This document shows, piece after piece, positions 1-8,626 of a stretch of DNA of 16,259 bases; position 1 is the stretch's first letter; the number at the start of each line of letters is the position of its first letter. The stretch lies in the NCBI GenBank assembly GCA_044359525.1, contig JBIKLY010000079.1, positions 1 through 16,259 of the forward strand. Direction: 5' to 3'. The stretch comes from CAJBIL01 sp044359525. GTDB taxonomy: Bacteria > Pseudomonadota > Gammaproteobacteria > Burkholderiales > Rhodocyclaceae. The notes beneath the pieces are model-generated. The model worked only from the letters and a program-made list of their open reading frames with translations, had not been told where the DNA came from and did not search any database. A program made the translations under genes and the position numbers.

Positions 1-182
1 AGATTGACAATATTGCCGTCGGAAACAACATCCTTCGGCAATACCTCGATCGTGTATCGCTCCACACGATAGCCATCCTTGCCATTACTGGCGAGTTCAA
101 CCATCTTGACGGACGAAGAGCTTATGTCAACGCCTATCAGTGCGCGTGCCTTGGAACCAAAGATCGAAAGATCGAGTTGCAA
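1..182 (-). CDS. pilM: Type IV pilus assembly protein PilM, N-terminal fragment (runs off the window edge)
   Basis: This is the first ~60 residues of PilM, the actin-like cytoplasmic protein that docks with PilN at the inner membrane in the type IV pilus alignment complex. Read on the minus strand it gives LSIFGSKARALIGVDIS, then SSSVKMVELA. This is the glycine/aspartate phosphate-1 loop of an ATPase of the FtsA/actin fold and is typical of PilM. The frame is open upstream to a stop at 243-245 but holds no ATG or GTG. I therefore chose the TTG at 182-180, which follows a purine-rich GAGGGAAG at a plausible Shine-Dalgarno distance. Divergent pilM and ponA/mrcA is a conserved arrangement in beta- and gammaproteobacteria, so pilNOPQ is expected beyond the left edge. 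Identity is confident; the exact start is less so. Confidence 0.87.
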   Translation of the reverse strand, partial: MQLDLSIFGSKARALIGVDISSSSVKMVELASNGKDGYRVERYTIEVLPKDVVSDGNIVN

Positions 183-230
183 ATCGCTTCCCTCGCCGAA
201 AAAACCCTTGAATAATTTGTAGTTAGCGGG

Positions 231-261
231 TTTATAGATAATCTACATTAGATGCTAGCAA
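231..261 (-). promoter_or_regulatory. Candidate sigma70-type promoter for pilM
   Basis: On the minus strand, TTGCTA (positions 261-256) and TATAAA (236-231) are separated by 19 bp. They lie about 50 bp upstream of the proposed pilM TTG start. Both boxes fit the consensus moderately (4/6 and 5/6), but the spacer is longer than the ideal 17 bp. The local sequence is much more AT-rich than its surroundings, as expected for a divergent promoter region. Confidence 0.4.
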
Positions 262-287
262 CAACTATTGGGCATGTAAAGCTATTT

Positions 288-316
288 TTCACCGGCTGCT
301 TCAGGCCATTTATAAT
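288..316 (+). promoter_or_regulatory. Sigma70-type promoter for mrcA
   Basis: TTCACC (288-293) and a perfect TATAAT (311-316) are separated by exactly 17 bp. Transcription would begin near 323. This promoter lies downstream of the first ATG (252) of the long mrcA reading frame, so that ATG could not be translated from this transcript. It is the best promoter match I saw in the window. Confidence 0.65.
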
Positions 317-347
317 AGCCGCCGCTTGTCATTTTCTGGACGCTGCC

Positions 348-2642
348 TTGCCTACCCTTCTTCGCTGGATCCTTTATCCGGTCATTTTGCTTGTCGGTCT
401 CGCCGCCATGGCCATCGCCATGGCGGGTGTTGTTCTTGTCCTGACTTACCCCAATCTGCCGTCACTGGAGATTCTCACCGATTATCGCCCGAAGATTCCC
501 TTGCGTGTCTACACCGCCGACGGCCACCTGATTGGCGAATTTGGCGAAGAGCGCCGCGCTGTAGTCGGAATCCACGACGTCCCGGAAATCATGAAGCAGG
601 CAATTCTCTCGGCTGAAGACGAGCGCTTTTACCAGCACGGCGGCGTCGATACGCTTGGCGTCCTGCGTGCCGCTTATTCCAACCTGGTCAGCGGCGGCAA
701 GCGTCAGGGCGCATCAACCATTACGCAACAGGTTGCCAAGAACTTTTTCCTGTCATCGGAAAAGACCTACGCCCGAAAACTCTACGAAGCTCTGCTCTCG
801 TTCAAAATTGAGCACAACCTCAGCAAGGATCAGATTCTCGAGCTCTACATCAACCAGATTTATCTGGGGCAACGCGCCTACGGCTTTGGGGCAGCCGCTC
901 AGATATACTTCGGGAAACAGCTGGCCGACCTGACCGTTGCCGAAGCGGCGATGCTCGCCGGACTGCCCAAAGCCCCTTCCGCCTATAACCCGGTAGTCAA
1001 TCCAAAGCGCGCGCGACTTCGTCAGCAATACGTCTTGCGCCGGATGTTCGAGCTCGGTTTTATCGATGGAAAACAACAGGAAGCTGCGCTCAAACAAGCG
1101 CTGGTCGTAAAACGTGATACCAACGACTTTTCGGTTCATGCAGAATTCGTCGCGGAAATGGCACGCCAGATCGCTGCCGACCAATTTCCGGATGATGTTT
1201 ACACGCGGGGACTACGCGTCCACACGACAATCCTGAAAGCCGACCAGGAGGCCGCCTACGCCAGCCTGCGGCGCGGCGTCTTCGACTACGATCGCCGACA
1301 CGGCTATCGTGGCGCTGAAACCTATCTTGACCTGAAAGCCGTGACGTCGGATCAGGACGAAGCACTTGACGAACTGTTGCAGGACATCAACAGCACCGAG
1401 GATCTACAGCCGGCAATCGTACTTAATGCCGACATCAAACAGGTCCGCGCCTACCGCCGGGGCGGCGAAGTTGTCACGATCAGCGGTGACGGGCTGAAAT
1501 TCGCCGCGCGAATGATTGACGAGAAAGCGCCGCCAAACAAGCGCCTGCGCAGGGGGGCGCTGATTCGCGTGCAGAAGGACGACAAGGGAAGCTGGCAAAT
1601 CGTACAGATGCCCGAAGTTGAAGCCGCCTTTCTCGCTGCCGACCCCTATACCGGCTCGATACGCGCACTGGTCGGCGGTTTCGATTTCAACCGCAACAAA
1701 TTCAACCATGCAACACAGGCCTGGCGGCAACCCGGCTCAAGCTTCAAGCCGTTCATTTACTCAGCCTCGCTGGAAAAAGGGTTTTCCCCCGCTTCAATCA
1801 TCAACGACGAGCCAATCGTTTTCCCTGCATCGGTCACCGGCAGCCAGGCGTGGGAGCCGAAGAATTACGACGGGAAATATGAAGGCCCGATGCGTATGCG
1901 TACCGGCCTCGCCAAATCCAAAAACATGATCTCGATCCGCATCCTGCAGTCCATCGGCGTGCAGTATGCGCAGGATTACGTCACTCACTTTGGTTTTGAA
2001 GCCGACAAACATCCGCCTTACCTGACCATGGCGCTCGGTGCCGGCTCGGTCACGCCGTGGCAGATGATGAACGCCTACGCCATCTTCGCCAATGGCGGTT
2101 ATCGTATTCAGCCCTATATCGTCAGCCAGATTCTGGACGAAAAGAAACAGGTTCTGGCCCAGGCGCAGCCGGTGACTCCCGGCAACGACGAGATGCGCGC
2201 CATTGACCCGCGCAACGCCTATGTAATGGACAGCATGCTGCGCGACGTCACGATTTACGGCACGGCCGCGCGCGCTTCCGCGACACTGAAACGCAAGGAT
2301 CTGGCCGGCAAGACGGGAACGACCAACGAACACGTCGACGCCTGGTTCTGTGGCTACCAGCAGACCGTTGTCGCTTGTTCATGGATTGGCTTCGACCAGC
2401 CGAAGAATCTTGGCAATGGTGAGACAGGGGGGTCAGCGGCACTACCGACCTGGATCGGTTATATGGCCAAGGCGTTGAAGGACGTTCCGGAATCTTTCCT
2501 GCGCCAACCCGAAGGCCTGGTCGCAGTCGACGCCCCCGGGCAAGGCAAGGGACCCGCCAAGGAACTGTTTTTCACGGAAAATGTTCCGGCAGAAGTCCCG
2601 CCGGAGCCGCCGCAGGATGAAAATGCCAAGCCGGTAGATTGA
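348..2642 (+). CDS. mrcA: Penicillin-binding protein 1A (bifunctional transglycosylase/transpeptidase)
   Basis: This class A PBP polymerises lipid II and cross-links peptidoglycan on the periplasmic face of the inner membrane. Numbered from the TTG at 348 (764 aa), it has an N-terminal membrane anchor (about residues 5-32). A GT51 transglycosylase domain follows, with catalytic Glu90 in EDERFYQHGGVD and the GASTITQQVAKN motif. A variable insert and a transpeptidase domain come next. The transpeptidase shows SSFK (nucleophile Ser464), SKN (524-526) and KTGT (655-658). The C-terminus is proline/glutamate-rich. The frame is open back to an ATG at 252, but a strong promoter at 288-316 lies inside that extension. 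From 348 the protein starts just ahead of the LLRWILYP anchor, as usual for the family. A weak GGA precedes this TTG. It is divergent from pilM and converges on cyaY with a 14-bp gap. Confidence 0.93.
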   Translation: MPTLLRWILYPVILLVGLAAMAIAMAGVVLVLTYPNLPSLEILTDYRPKIPLRVYTADGHLIGEFGEERRAVVGIHDVPEIMKQAILSAEDERFYQHGGVDTLGVLRAAYSNLVSGGKRQGASTITQQVAKNFFLSSEKTYARKLYEALLSFKIEHNLSKDQILELYINQIYLGQRAYGFGAAAQIYFGKQLADLTVAEAAMLAGLPKAPSAYNPVVNPKRARLRQQYVLRRMFELGFIDGKQQEAALKQALVVKRDTNDFSVHAEFVAEMARQIAADQFPDDVYTRGLRVHTTILKADQEAAYASLRRGVFDYDRRHGYRGAETYLDLKAVTSDQDEALDELLQDINSTEDLQPAIVLNADIKQVRAYRRGGEVVTISGDGLKFAARMIDEKAPPNKRLRRGALIRVQKDDKGSWQIVQMPEVEAAFLAADPYTGSIRALVGGFDFNRNKFNHATQAWRQPGSSFKPFIYSASLEKGFSPASIINDEPIVFPASVTGSQAWEPKNYDGKYEGPMRMRTGLAKSKNMISIRILQSIGVQYAQDYVTHFGFEADKHPPYLTMALGAGSVTPWQMMNAYAIFANGGYRIQPYIVSQILDEKKQVLAQAQPVTPGNDEMRAIDPRNAYVMDSMLRDVTIYGTAARASATLKRKDLAGKTGTTNEHVDAWFCGYQQTVVACSWIGFDQPKNLGNGETGGSAALPTWIGYMAKALKDVPESFLRQPEGLVAVDAPGQGKGPAKELFFTENVPAEVPPEPPQDENAKPVD

Positions 2643-2656
2643 GCCGGCACAGATGA

Positions 2657-2986
2657 TCAACCGGGGCCGGCGCCCAGTTCGACAGGTACGCCGGCCTGCA
2701 TACTGACCAGCGTTGACAGCGCCGCCAGCAACTCGCTGCCATCACGACTATCCCGCCAGACCGCGCCATCCCAGCGATAGTGAAAGCCGCCCGAGCGGGC
2801 AGCGACCCAGACTTCTCGGGCAGCCGCATGCCGGTTAACGATGATCTTGCTGCGATCGGAAAACTCGATCTCCAGCACGCCACCACTGGGCATCTCGAAA
2901 TCCAGATCGGCACCGCTGGCCTCAAGACCGGCCTCGATTTGCCCGAGCACCGCATCGGTGAGGGCATTGAATTCGCTATCATTCAT
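2657..2986 (-). CDS. cyaY: Iron-sulfur cluster assembly regulator CyaY (bacterial frataxin)
   Basis: At 109 aa this is the usual size for CyaY, a cytosolic iron-binding protein that interacts with IscS and tunes Fe-S cluster assembly. The first helix is strongly acidic (D3, E5, D11, E18, E22, D27, D29, E31), matching the iron-binding acidic ridge. The beta-sheet core shows the family landmarks, including NRHAAAREVWVAARSGGFHY and a WRD...DGSELLAAL stretch. The ATG at 2986-2984 starts MNDSEFNALTD, a normal frataxin N-terminus, although only a weak AGG precedes it. It is convergent with mrcA and divergent from lptM with 36 bp between the starts. The mrcA-cyaY-lptM-lysA order is common in betaproteobacteria. 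Confidence 0.92.
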   Translation of the reverse strand: MNDSEFNALTDAVLGQIEAGLEASGADLDFEMPSGGVLEIEFSDRSKIIVNRHAAAREVWVAARSGGFHYRWDGAVWRDSRDGSELLAALSTLVSMQAGVPVELGAGPG

Positions 2987-2999
2987 CCTGTGCTACCAT
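2967..2999 (+). promoter_or_regulatory. Possible extended -10 promoter for lptM-lysA
   Basis: A TG-N-TACCAT element (extended -10, TACCAT at 2994-2999) lies just upstream of lptM. The only nearby -35-like box, TTGAAT at 2967-2972, sits 21 bp away, too far for a standard promoter. If real, the promoter overlaps the cyaY start region, so the two divergent genes share their control sequence. The evidence is weak. Confidence 0.3.
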
Positions 3000-3022
3000 T
3001 TTTAATTTTCGGGTTACCGCCA

Positions 3023-3208
3023 ATGCGTCGCCACCTCGCAGCCTCGACACTCTCTGCACTATTGCTTGCTGCTCTTCTGGGCGCTTGCGGCACCAGAGGG
3101 CCGCTGACACTGCCGCCAAAACCAGCGACACCCGCCGCCAGCGCACCGGTACAAACAGCGCCGACCGCAAGCGCCAATAATCTTAACACGGCCAAAGAAC
3201 CCGCCTGA
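3023..3208 (+). CDS. lptM: LptM (YifL/LppL) family small outer-membrane lipoprotein
   Basis: This is a 61-aa lipoprotein. The signal peptide MRRHLAASTLSALLLAALLGAC ends in a lipobox (LGAC, lipidated Cys22). CGTRGPLTLPP follows, matching the CGxxGPLxxPP hallmark of LptM/YifL. The rest is a low-complexity Pro/Ala/Thr tail. Family knowledge: in E. coli LptM binds the LptDE translocon and helps LptD acquire its native disulfides. I chose the ATG at 3023; the same frame is open further upstream, but that part overlaps cyaY antisense and gives no signal peptide. The stop overlaps the lysA ATG by one base (TGATG). The lptM-lysA pairing is widely conserved in proteobacteria. Confidence 0.86.
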   Translation: MRRHLAASTLSALLLAALLGACGTRGPLTLPPKPATPAASAPVQTAPTASANNLNTAKEPA

Positions 3209-4452
3209 TGACTGCCTTTTCCCTTGATAAGGGCGTGCTGCACGCCGAATCCGTTCCGCTGACTGATATTGCCGCCCGCTTTGACACCCCATGCTACGTT
3301 TACTCTCGCTCGGCCCTCGAAGCGGCACTCGACGAATTCCAGCAGGAACTTGTCGGTGTCGATTCGCTCGTCTGCTACGCCGTCAAAGCCAATTCCAATC
3401 TCGCCGTACTCAACGTTTTCGCCCGTTGCGGCGCGGGCTTCGACATTGTTTCAGCCGGTGAGCTGAAGCGTGTCCTGGCCGCCGGCGCTGACCCGAAAAA
3501 AGTCGTCTTTTCCGGAGTTGGCAAGACCGCCAGCGAAATGGAATTTGCGCTGGAAACCGGCATCCTCTGCTTCAATGTCGAATCCGCACCCGAACTGGAT
3601 CGCCTGAACGAAGTCGCCAGCCGCCTCGACAAAAGGGCGCCGGTCAGCCTGCGCGTCAATCCCAACGTTGACGCCAAAACGCACCCCTACATTTCGACCG
3701 GTCTCAAGGAAAACAAGTTTGGCGTCGCTTACGAAGATGCGCTGGCGCTGTATCAGCACGCCGCCCGTCTGCCGAATCTCGACATTACCGGCATCGATTG
3801 CCATATCGGCTCGCAACTGCTTGACCCGGCGCCTTTTGCCGAAGCCCTCGACAAGATATTGCTGCTCATCGATCAGCTCGCTACTGCCAATATCCGGCTG
3901 CATCACATCGACCTCGGCGGCGGCCTGGGTATCCGCTACCGCGACGAAGTGGCGCCTACGGTCAAAGCCTACCTCCGGCCATTACTGCAGAAGCTCAAGG
4001 GGCGCGGCTTGAAAATCCTGCTGGAGCCGGGACGTCGCCTGGTCGGTAATGCCGGCCTGCTGCTGACCAAAGTCGAGTATCTCAAGCCCGGCGAAGTCAA
4101 AAACTTTGCCATTGTCGATGCCGCAATGAACGACCTCGCCCGCCCGGCGCTTTACGACGCGTGGCACGACATTCTGCCGGTTGCCCCGCGCGAAGGTGCA
4201 ACGCTGGACTGGGAAATCGTCGGTCCGATCTGCGAAACCGGAGACTTTCTCGGCCACAGCCGCCCCCTCGCACTCGCGCCCGGCGATCTGCTCGCCATCA
4301 TGTCGGCGGGCGCTTACGGCATGGCCATGAGCTCGAACTACAACACCCGGCCACGTGCCGCCGAAGTGATGGTCGATGGCAGCACGGCACATCTGGTGCG
4401 TCGCCGGGAAACCGTTGAAGAGCTCTTTGCACTGGAAAGCCCGCTGCAGTGA
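3208..4452 (+). CDS. lysA: Diaminopimelate decarboxylase
   Basis: LysA converts meso-2,6-diaminopimelate to L-lysine and CO2, the last step of lysine synthesis, in the cytosol with PLP. It has 414 aa, normal for the family. The N-terminal fold-type III alanine-racemase-like barrel carries the PLP-binding lysine in YAVKANSNL (Lys60). HIGSQ and the GGGLGIRY and LEPGR glycine/phosphate-binding motifs follow. The C-terminal beta domain has the substrate-binding CETGDF (Cys342, Glu343) and AYGMAMSSNYN. It is translationally linked to lptM by TGATG. Its own TGA overlaps the GTG start of the efflux adaptor (GTGA), so all four genes form one probable operon. Confidence 0.97.
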   Translation: MTAFSLDKGVLHAESVPLTDIAARFDTPCYVYSRSALEAALDEFQQELVGVDSLVCYAVKANSNLAVLNVFARCGAGFDIVSAGELKRVLAAGADPKKVVFSGVGKTASEMEFALETGILCFNVESAPELDRLNEVASRLDKRAPVSLRVNPNVDAKTHPYISTGLKENKFGVAYEDALALYQHAARLPNLDITGIDCHIGSQLLDPAPFAEALDKILLLIDQLATANIRLHHIDLGGGLGIRYRDEVAPTVKAYLRPLLQKLKGRGLKILLEPGRRLVGNAGLLLTKVEYLKPGEVKNFAIVDAAMNDLARPALYDAWHDILPVAPREGATLDWEIVGPICETGDFLGHSRPLALAPGDLLAIMSAGAYGMAMSSNYNTRPRAAEVMVDGSTAHLVRRRETVEELFALESPLQ

Positions 4453-5561
4453 ATCCAGCCGGAAAGTTTCTGGCTGCGCTGTTTGCCACCATCGCCGCAC
4501 TTTCCGGCTGCTCGGACAAATCCGCCGAGAAGAAAATCACGCCGCCGGCAACGCTGATCACGGTCACCCAGGCCACGGCACAAGCGCTGGAAGTCACGGT
4601 GTCCACTCTGGGTGCGCTGGAGGCGGTGATCGACCCGAAAGTGGCAGCCGAAGTGCCCGGGCGGGTACTGAAAATTTATGCACGCTCAGGGCGCGCGGTA
4701 AAAAAAGGCGAGTTGCTGGCAGAACTCGACGCCACCGATGCCAGCGGCCAGCATCGTGTCGAGCAGGCCGAAATGGCGCGGCTGACCGCACTGCTTGCGC
4801 AGCAAGAACGTGTGGTCGCGCGGCAGAACGAACTCGTCGCCAAGAACTTCATCTCCAAAAATGCCGGCGAGGATGCCACCGCCCAACGCAATGCCCTAAA
4901 GAGCCAGCTGGCTGCCGCACAGGCACGGGCAGCACTCTCGGCGCACGGCGTGGCGCGCACCCGGATCACCAGCCCGATCGACGGCACGGTCGAGGTACAG
5001 ATTGCCGCCGTCGGCGACTACCTCAAGGTCGGCGACCCGTTGCTCCGACTGGTCTCGAACAGCCGGCTGCGCGCCAACCTGCCCTTCCCCGAAAGCACCG
5101 CCAACCGCCTGCAACGCGGACTTACCGTGCGCCTCTCCAGCCCGCTGGCGCCCGGCAAGGTGGTCGAGGGGCAGATCGAAGACATCCGGCCAAGCCTTCT
5201 CGAAACCAGCCGTTCAATTGAAGTCATCGCCCGCTTTGACAACCCGGCCGGCGCCAGTGAATTGAAAAGCGGCGGCTCGGTCAATGCGCAGGTCGTCATC
5301 GAGCGCAAGGAATCCGCCGTGATGGTACCGGAGCAGTCAGTCGTGCTGCGCCCCGCCGGCCAGGTCATCTACCGCATCGTCGATAATCTGGCCCAGCAAC
5401 AGTTGGTGGAGACCGGCGCCAAACAGGGCGGCATGATCGAGCTGCTCAAGGGCGCACAAGCGGGTGACACGATCGCGCTCGACGGCGCAGGCTTCCTGAG
5501 CAACGGCGCCGCAGTCAATATTCAGGATCGCAGCAAACCCGCCGCTACGCCCAACAAATGA
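4449..5561 (+). CDS. RND efflux membrane fusion protein (periplasmic adaptor lipoprotein)
   Basis: This is the adaptor that links an RND pump to an outer-membrane channel. It has 370 aa and starts at a GTG overlapping the lysA stop by 4 nt. The N-terminus carries a lipoprotein signal ending in LSGC (lipidated Cys21). Next come the first lipoyl half (PGRVLKIYARSGRAVKKGELLAELD) and a short alpha-helical hairpin rich in Gln/Ala (about residues 98-165). The second lipoyl half is TRITSPIDGTVEVQ, and beta-barrel and membrane-proximal domains complete the AcrA/MexE-like layout. It overlaps the pump gene by 4 nt (ATGA), so the two are almost certainly co-made. The substrate cannot be read from the sequence. 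No outer-membrane factor gene follows, so a TolC-type partner must come from elsewhere. Confidence 0.92.
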   Translation: MNPAGKFLAALFATIAALSGCSDKSAEKKITPPATLITVTQATAQALEVTVSTLGALEAVIDPKVAAEVPGRVLKIYARSGRAVKKGELLAELDATDASGQHRVEQAEMARLTALLAQQERVVARQNELVAKNFISKNAGEDATAQRNALKSQLAAAQARAALSAHGVARTRITSPIDGTVEVQIAAVGDYLKVGDPLLRLVSNSRLRANLPFPESTANRLQRGLTVRLSSPLAPGKVVEGQIEDIRPSLLETSRSIEVIARFDNPAGASELKSGGSVNAQVVIERKESAVMVPEQSVVLRPAGQVIYRIVDNLAQQQLVETGAKQGGMIELLKGAQAGDTIALDGAGFLSNGAAVNIQDRSKPAATPNK

Positions 5562-8500
5562 CCCTTCCCGAGCTATCGATCAAACGCCACGTACTGGCGT
5601 GGATGCTCTCCGCCGTGCTGGTGCTCTTCGGCTTCATTGCCTACGACCGCATCGGCATGGATCGTTACCCCTATATCGAATTCCCGGTCGTTTCGGTGAG
5701 CACGGTGCTCAAGGGCGCCAACCCGGACATCGTCGACGCCTCGATCACCAACGTCATCGAAAGCTCGATCAACAGCACGCCGGGCATTGAGCACATCCAG
5801 TCGACCTCATCGCCGGGCGTCTCGACCATCAACATCACCTTCAATCTCGAAAAGCGTATCGACGTCGCCTTCAACGAGGTGCAGGCCAAGGTCAATCAGG
5901 TCTTGCGACGCTTGCCGAAAGACGTTGATCCGCCGGTCGTTGCCAAGGTTGAAACCAACGCCCAGCCGATCATGTGGCTGGCCCTGCAGGGTGACCGCAC
6001 GCAACAGCAACTCAACCAGTACGCGATCAACACCTTGAAGAAACGCCTGGAAACGATCGACGGGGTCGGCGAAGTCCGCATCGGTGGCCGCCGTGACCGG
6101 ACGATCCGCGTCAACCTGCTGCCGGCGCGCATGGTTGCGCTTTCGGTGACCGCACAGGACGTTACCGACGCTTTCAACAAGGAGCATGTGCAGCTGGCCG
6201 GTGGTTTTGTCGTGGGCCAGAGCACGGAAAATCTGGTCAAACTCGACCTCGAATTCCACACCGTCGACGACCTGCGCAATCTGGTTATCACCTGGAAAGG
6301 CAACGCCCCGATCAAATTGTCGGACATTGCCGAAGTCGCAGACGGCCTCGCCGATTACCGCCAGATGGCGCGCTTCAACGGCGAGATGACGGTTGGCCTG
6401 GGGGTGGTCAAAGTCGCCAACACCAACACCGTCAATATTGTCGAAAAGATCAAGGCCAAACTGGAGAACGAGCTGCGGCCGCAACTGCCGCCCGGTCTGC
6501 AACTGCACATCGTTTCCAACGATGCGATATTCATTCTTGAGATCGTCAATTCGCTCAAGGAGCACCTGCTCGAAGGCACGCTGCTGGCCGCGCTGGTTGT
6601 CTGGATTTTTCTGCGCTCGGTACGCTCGACGCTGATCGTCGCGCTGGCCATTCCGGTTTCGTTGATGGGCGCGATTGCCGTCATCTACCTGTTCGGCTAC
6701 ACGCTGAATTCGTTGACCCTGCTCGCACTCTTGCTGCTGATCGGCGTCGTCGTCGACGACGCCATCGTGGTCCTTGAAAACATCTTTCGCCATCGCGAGC
6801 ACCTCGACCCGGACCCCGTCTCGGCGGCCGTCAATGGCGCCAACGAAGTCACCTTCGCCGTCTTCGCGGCAACCCTATCGCTGGTCTCGATTTTCGCGCC
6901 GGTGATTTTCATCAGCGGCATCATCGGCCAGTTTTTCCGCTCCTTCGCCGTCGTCGTCACCTTTGGCGTCCTGGTCTCGCTTTTTGTCTCGCTGACGCTG
7001 ACGCCGATGCTCTGTTCGCGCTACCTGAAAGTAGAACAGCAGCACGGCCGCTTCTATTACGTGCTGGCCCGTTTCTTCGCCGGCATGGACGCGCGCTATC
7101 GCAAACTGCTGGCATGGGCGCTGCAGCATCGCTGGAAAGTCGTTGTCCTCACGGCGCTTACCGTGGCCTCCTCCGCTTTCTTTTTTGCCAACATCGGCAA
7201 GACTTTCGCCCCGGAACAGGACGAAGGTCGCTTCCTCGTTTATCTGCGCACCCCGCTTGGGTCAAGCATCGACTACACCGACTCACGGCTACGCCTGGTC
7301 GAAGCCGTGCTGCGCTCACACCCGGAGGTTTTCACCGAATTTGCCCTGATCGGCCTCGGCAGTGCCGGGCAGGTCAATCAGGGAACGGTGGTTGCCCGCA
7401 TGCTGCCGCGCGACCAGCGCAGCATCTCGCAACAGGCGCTGCTGCCGGTGTTACGCGCCGAGCTGGCGGAGATTCCCGGCGCCCGGGTCTTTGCCGCGCC
7501 CTACCCGATGGTGCAGGGGCAACGCGGAGAACCGCTGCAGTTCGTGCTGGCCGGCGAGAATCTGCAGGAAGTCGGCCGCCTGACGCGCGAGCTGCAAGGC
7601 AAGCTGGCCACCGAACCGGGCATCGGCCGGCTGGACACCGACTTGCAGCTTGATCTGCCACAACTCATTTTCCAGCCCGATCGCCTGCGCATCGCCGCCG
7701 CCAACCTGACGACACAGGATGTCGCGTTGGCCATCAACATGCTCACCGGTGGCGTCGATATCGCCAAATTCAACGACGAACCCGGCGACGGCACGCGCTA
7801 CGACATCCGCGTCAAAGCACGCGACGGCGAATTCACGCAGGCTTCCGACCTGGCGAAAATCTACCTGCGCGCCAAAGACAGCAAACTCGTCCGACTCGAC
7901 TCGCTGGCCAGTTTCAGGCAATCGCTCGGGCCGGCCGTCATTGGCCGCTTCGACCTCCAGTATGCCGCCACCTTCTTCGCCAACCCGAGCATGCCGCTCG
8001 GCGATGCCGTCAACAAAGTCAAACAGGCGGCAGCAGAAATTTTGCCGACCGGCTATCAGGTCAAGCTGATCGGTCAGGCCGAGGAGTTCGGCAAAACAAT
8101 GAAATACATGGCCTTCGCTTTCGGCCTGGCGATGGTCCTGCTTTACATGGTACTGGCCAGCCAGTTCGACTCCTTCGTGCAACCCTTCATCGTCATGCTC
8201 GCACAACCGCTGGCGATCATCGGTGGCGTCGCCGCGCTATGGCTGTTCGGGCAGACACTCAACATCTACTCAATGATCGGCCTCGTGCTGCTGATCGGGC
8301 TGGTGGCCAAGAACTCGATCCTGCTCGTCGACCTGACCAACCAGCGCCGCATCGAAGGCATGGCCGTTGACGCGGCGCTCACCGATGCCTGCCCGACCCG
8401 CATGCGGCCAGTGCTGATGACCTCGATGACCGTCATCCTGGCCCTCCTGCCGGCCGGCCTCGGCTTTGGCGCCGGCGCCGAAACCAATCAACCGCTGGCC

Positions 8501-8626
8501 ATTGCCGTGATCGGCGGCATGATCTCCTCAACCCTGCTGACGCTGCTCGTCGTGCCGGCTGTTTATTCACTGGTCGAAAATGGACTGGGCAACTGGCAAC
8601 GCAAGCGCGCTGCTGTGGCAGGCTGA
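5558..8626 (+). CDS. RND multidrug efflux pump, inner-membrane transporter (HAE1/AcrB type)
   Basis: This is a proton-driven trimeric transporter of the AcrB/MexB superfamily. Its 1022 aa and two-fold repeated layout are standard: TM1 at residues 10-30, a large periplasmic loop, TM2-6, then the second half with TM7, loop and TM8-12. The proton-relay residues are present: Asp400-Asp401 in GVVVDDAIVVLENI (TM4) and Lys918 in GLVAKNSILLVD (TM10). These match AcrB D407/D408/K940. The DD-plus-K pattern argues for a drug or solvent exporter (HAE1) rather than a heavy-metal CzcA-type pump. The ATG overlaps the adaptor stop by 4 nt. I saw no local regulator dedicated to this pump, and its co-transcription with lysA suggests constitutive expression. 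Nothing is missing or broken. Confidence 0.95.
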   Translation: MTLPELSIKRHVLAWMLSAVLVLFGFIAYDRIGMDRYPYIEFPVVSVSTVLKGANPDIVDASITNVIESSINSTPGIEHIQSTSSPGVSTINITFNLEKRIDVAFNEVQAKVNQVLRRLPKDVDPPVVAKVETNAQPIMWLALQGDRTQQQLNQYAINTLKKRLETIDGVGEVRIGGRRDRTIRVNLLPARMVALSVTAQDVTDAFNKEHVQLAGGFVVGQSTENLVKLDLEFHTVDDLRNLVITWKGNAPIKLSDIAEVADGLADYRQMARFNGEMTVGLGVVKVANTNTVNIVEKIKAKLENELRPQLPPGLQLHIVSNDAIFILEIVNSLKEHLLEGTLLAALVVWIFLRSVRSTLIVALAIPVSLMGAIAVIYLFGYTLNSLTLLALLLLIGVVVDDAIVVLENIFRHREHLDPDPVSAAVNGANEVTFAVFAATLSLVSIFAPVIFISGIIGQFFRSFAVVVTFGVLVSLFVSLTLTPMLCSRYLKVEQQHGRFYYVLARFFAGMDARYRKLLAWALQHRWKVVVLTALTVASSAFFFANIGKTFAPEQDEGRFLVYLRTPLGSSIDYTDSRLRLVEAVLRSHPEVFTEFALIGLGSAGQVNQGTVVARMLPRDQRSISQQALLPVLRAELAEIPGARVFAAPYPMVQGQRGEPLQFVLAGENLQEVGRLTRELQGKLATEPGIGRLDTDLQLDLPQLIFQPDRLRIAAANLTTQDVALAINMLTGGVDIAKFNDEPGDGTRYDIRVKARDGEFTQASDLAKIYLRAKDSKLVRLDSLASFRQSLGPAVIGRFDLQYAATFFANPSMPLGDAVNKVKQAAAEILPTGYQVKLIGQAEEFGKTMKYMAFAFGLAMVLLYMVLASQFDSFVQPFIVMLAQPLAIIGGVAALWLFGQTLNIYSMIGLVLLIGLVAKNSILLVDLTNQRRIEGMAVDAALTDACPTRMRPVLMTSMTVILALLPAGLGFGAGAETNQPLAIAVIGGMISSTLLTLLVVPAVYSLVENGLGNWQRKRAAVAG

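Noticed and set aside
2643..2672. GC-rich inverted repeat between mrcA and cyaY as a terminator
   Set aside because: The CCGGC/GCCGG stem is only 5 bp with a 17-nt loop and no T-run; chance in GC-rich DNA is likely.
4376..5221. 281-aa plus-strand frame over the end of lysA and the efflux adaptor
   Set aside because: Arg/Gly/Pro-rich off-frame translation of the adaptor gene, with no motif or start signal.
5807..6802. 331-aa minus-strand frame within the RND pump
   Set aside because: Antisense shadow rich in Asp/Gln/Arg with no domain; the plus strand has a complete, motif-rich transporter.
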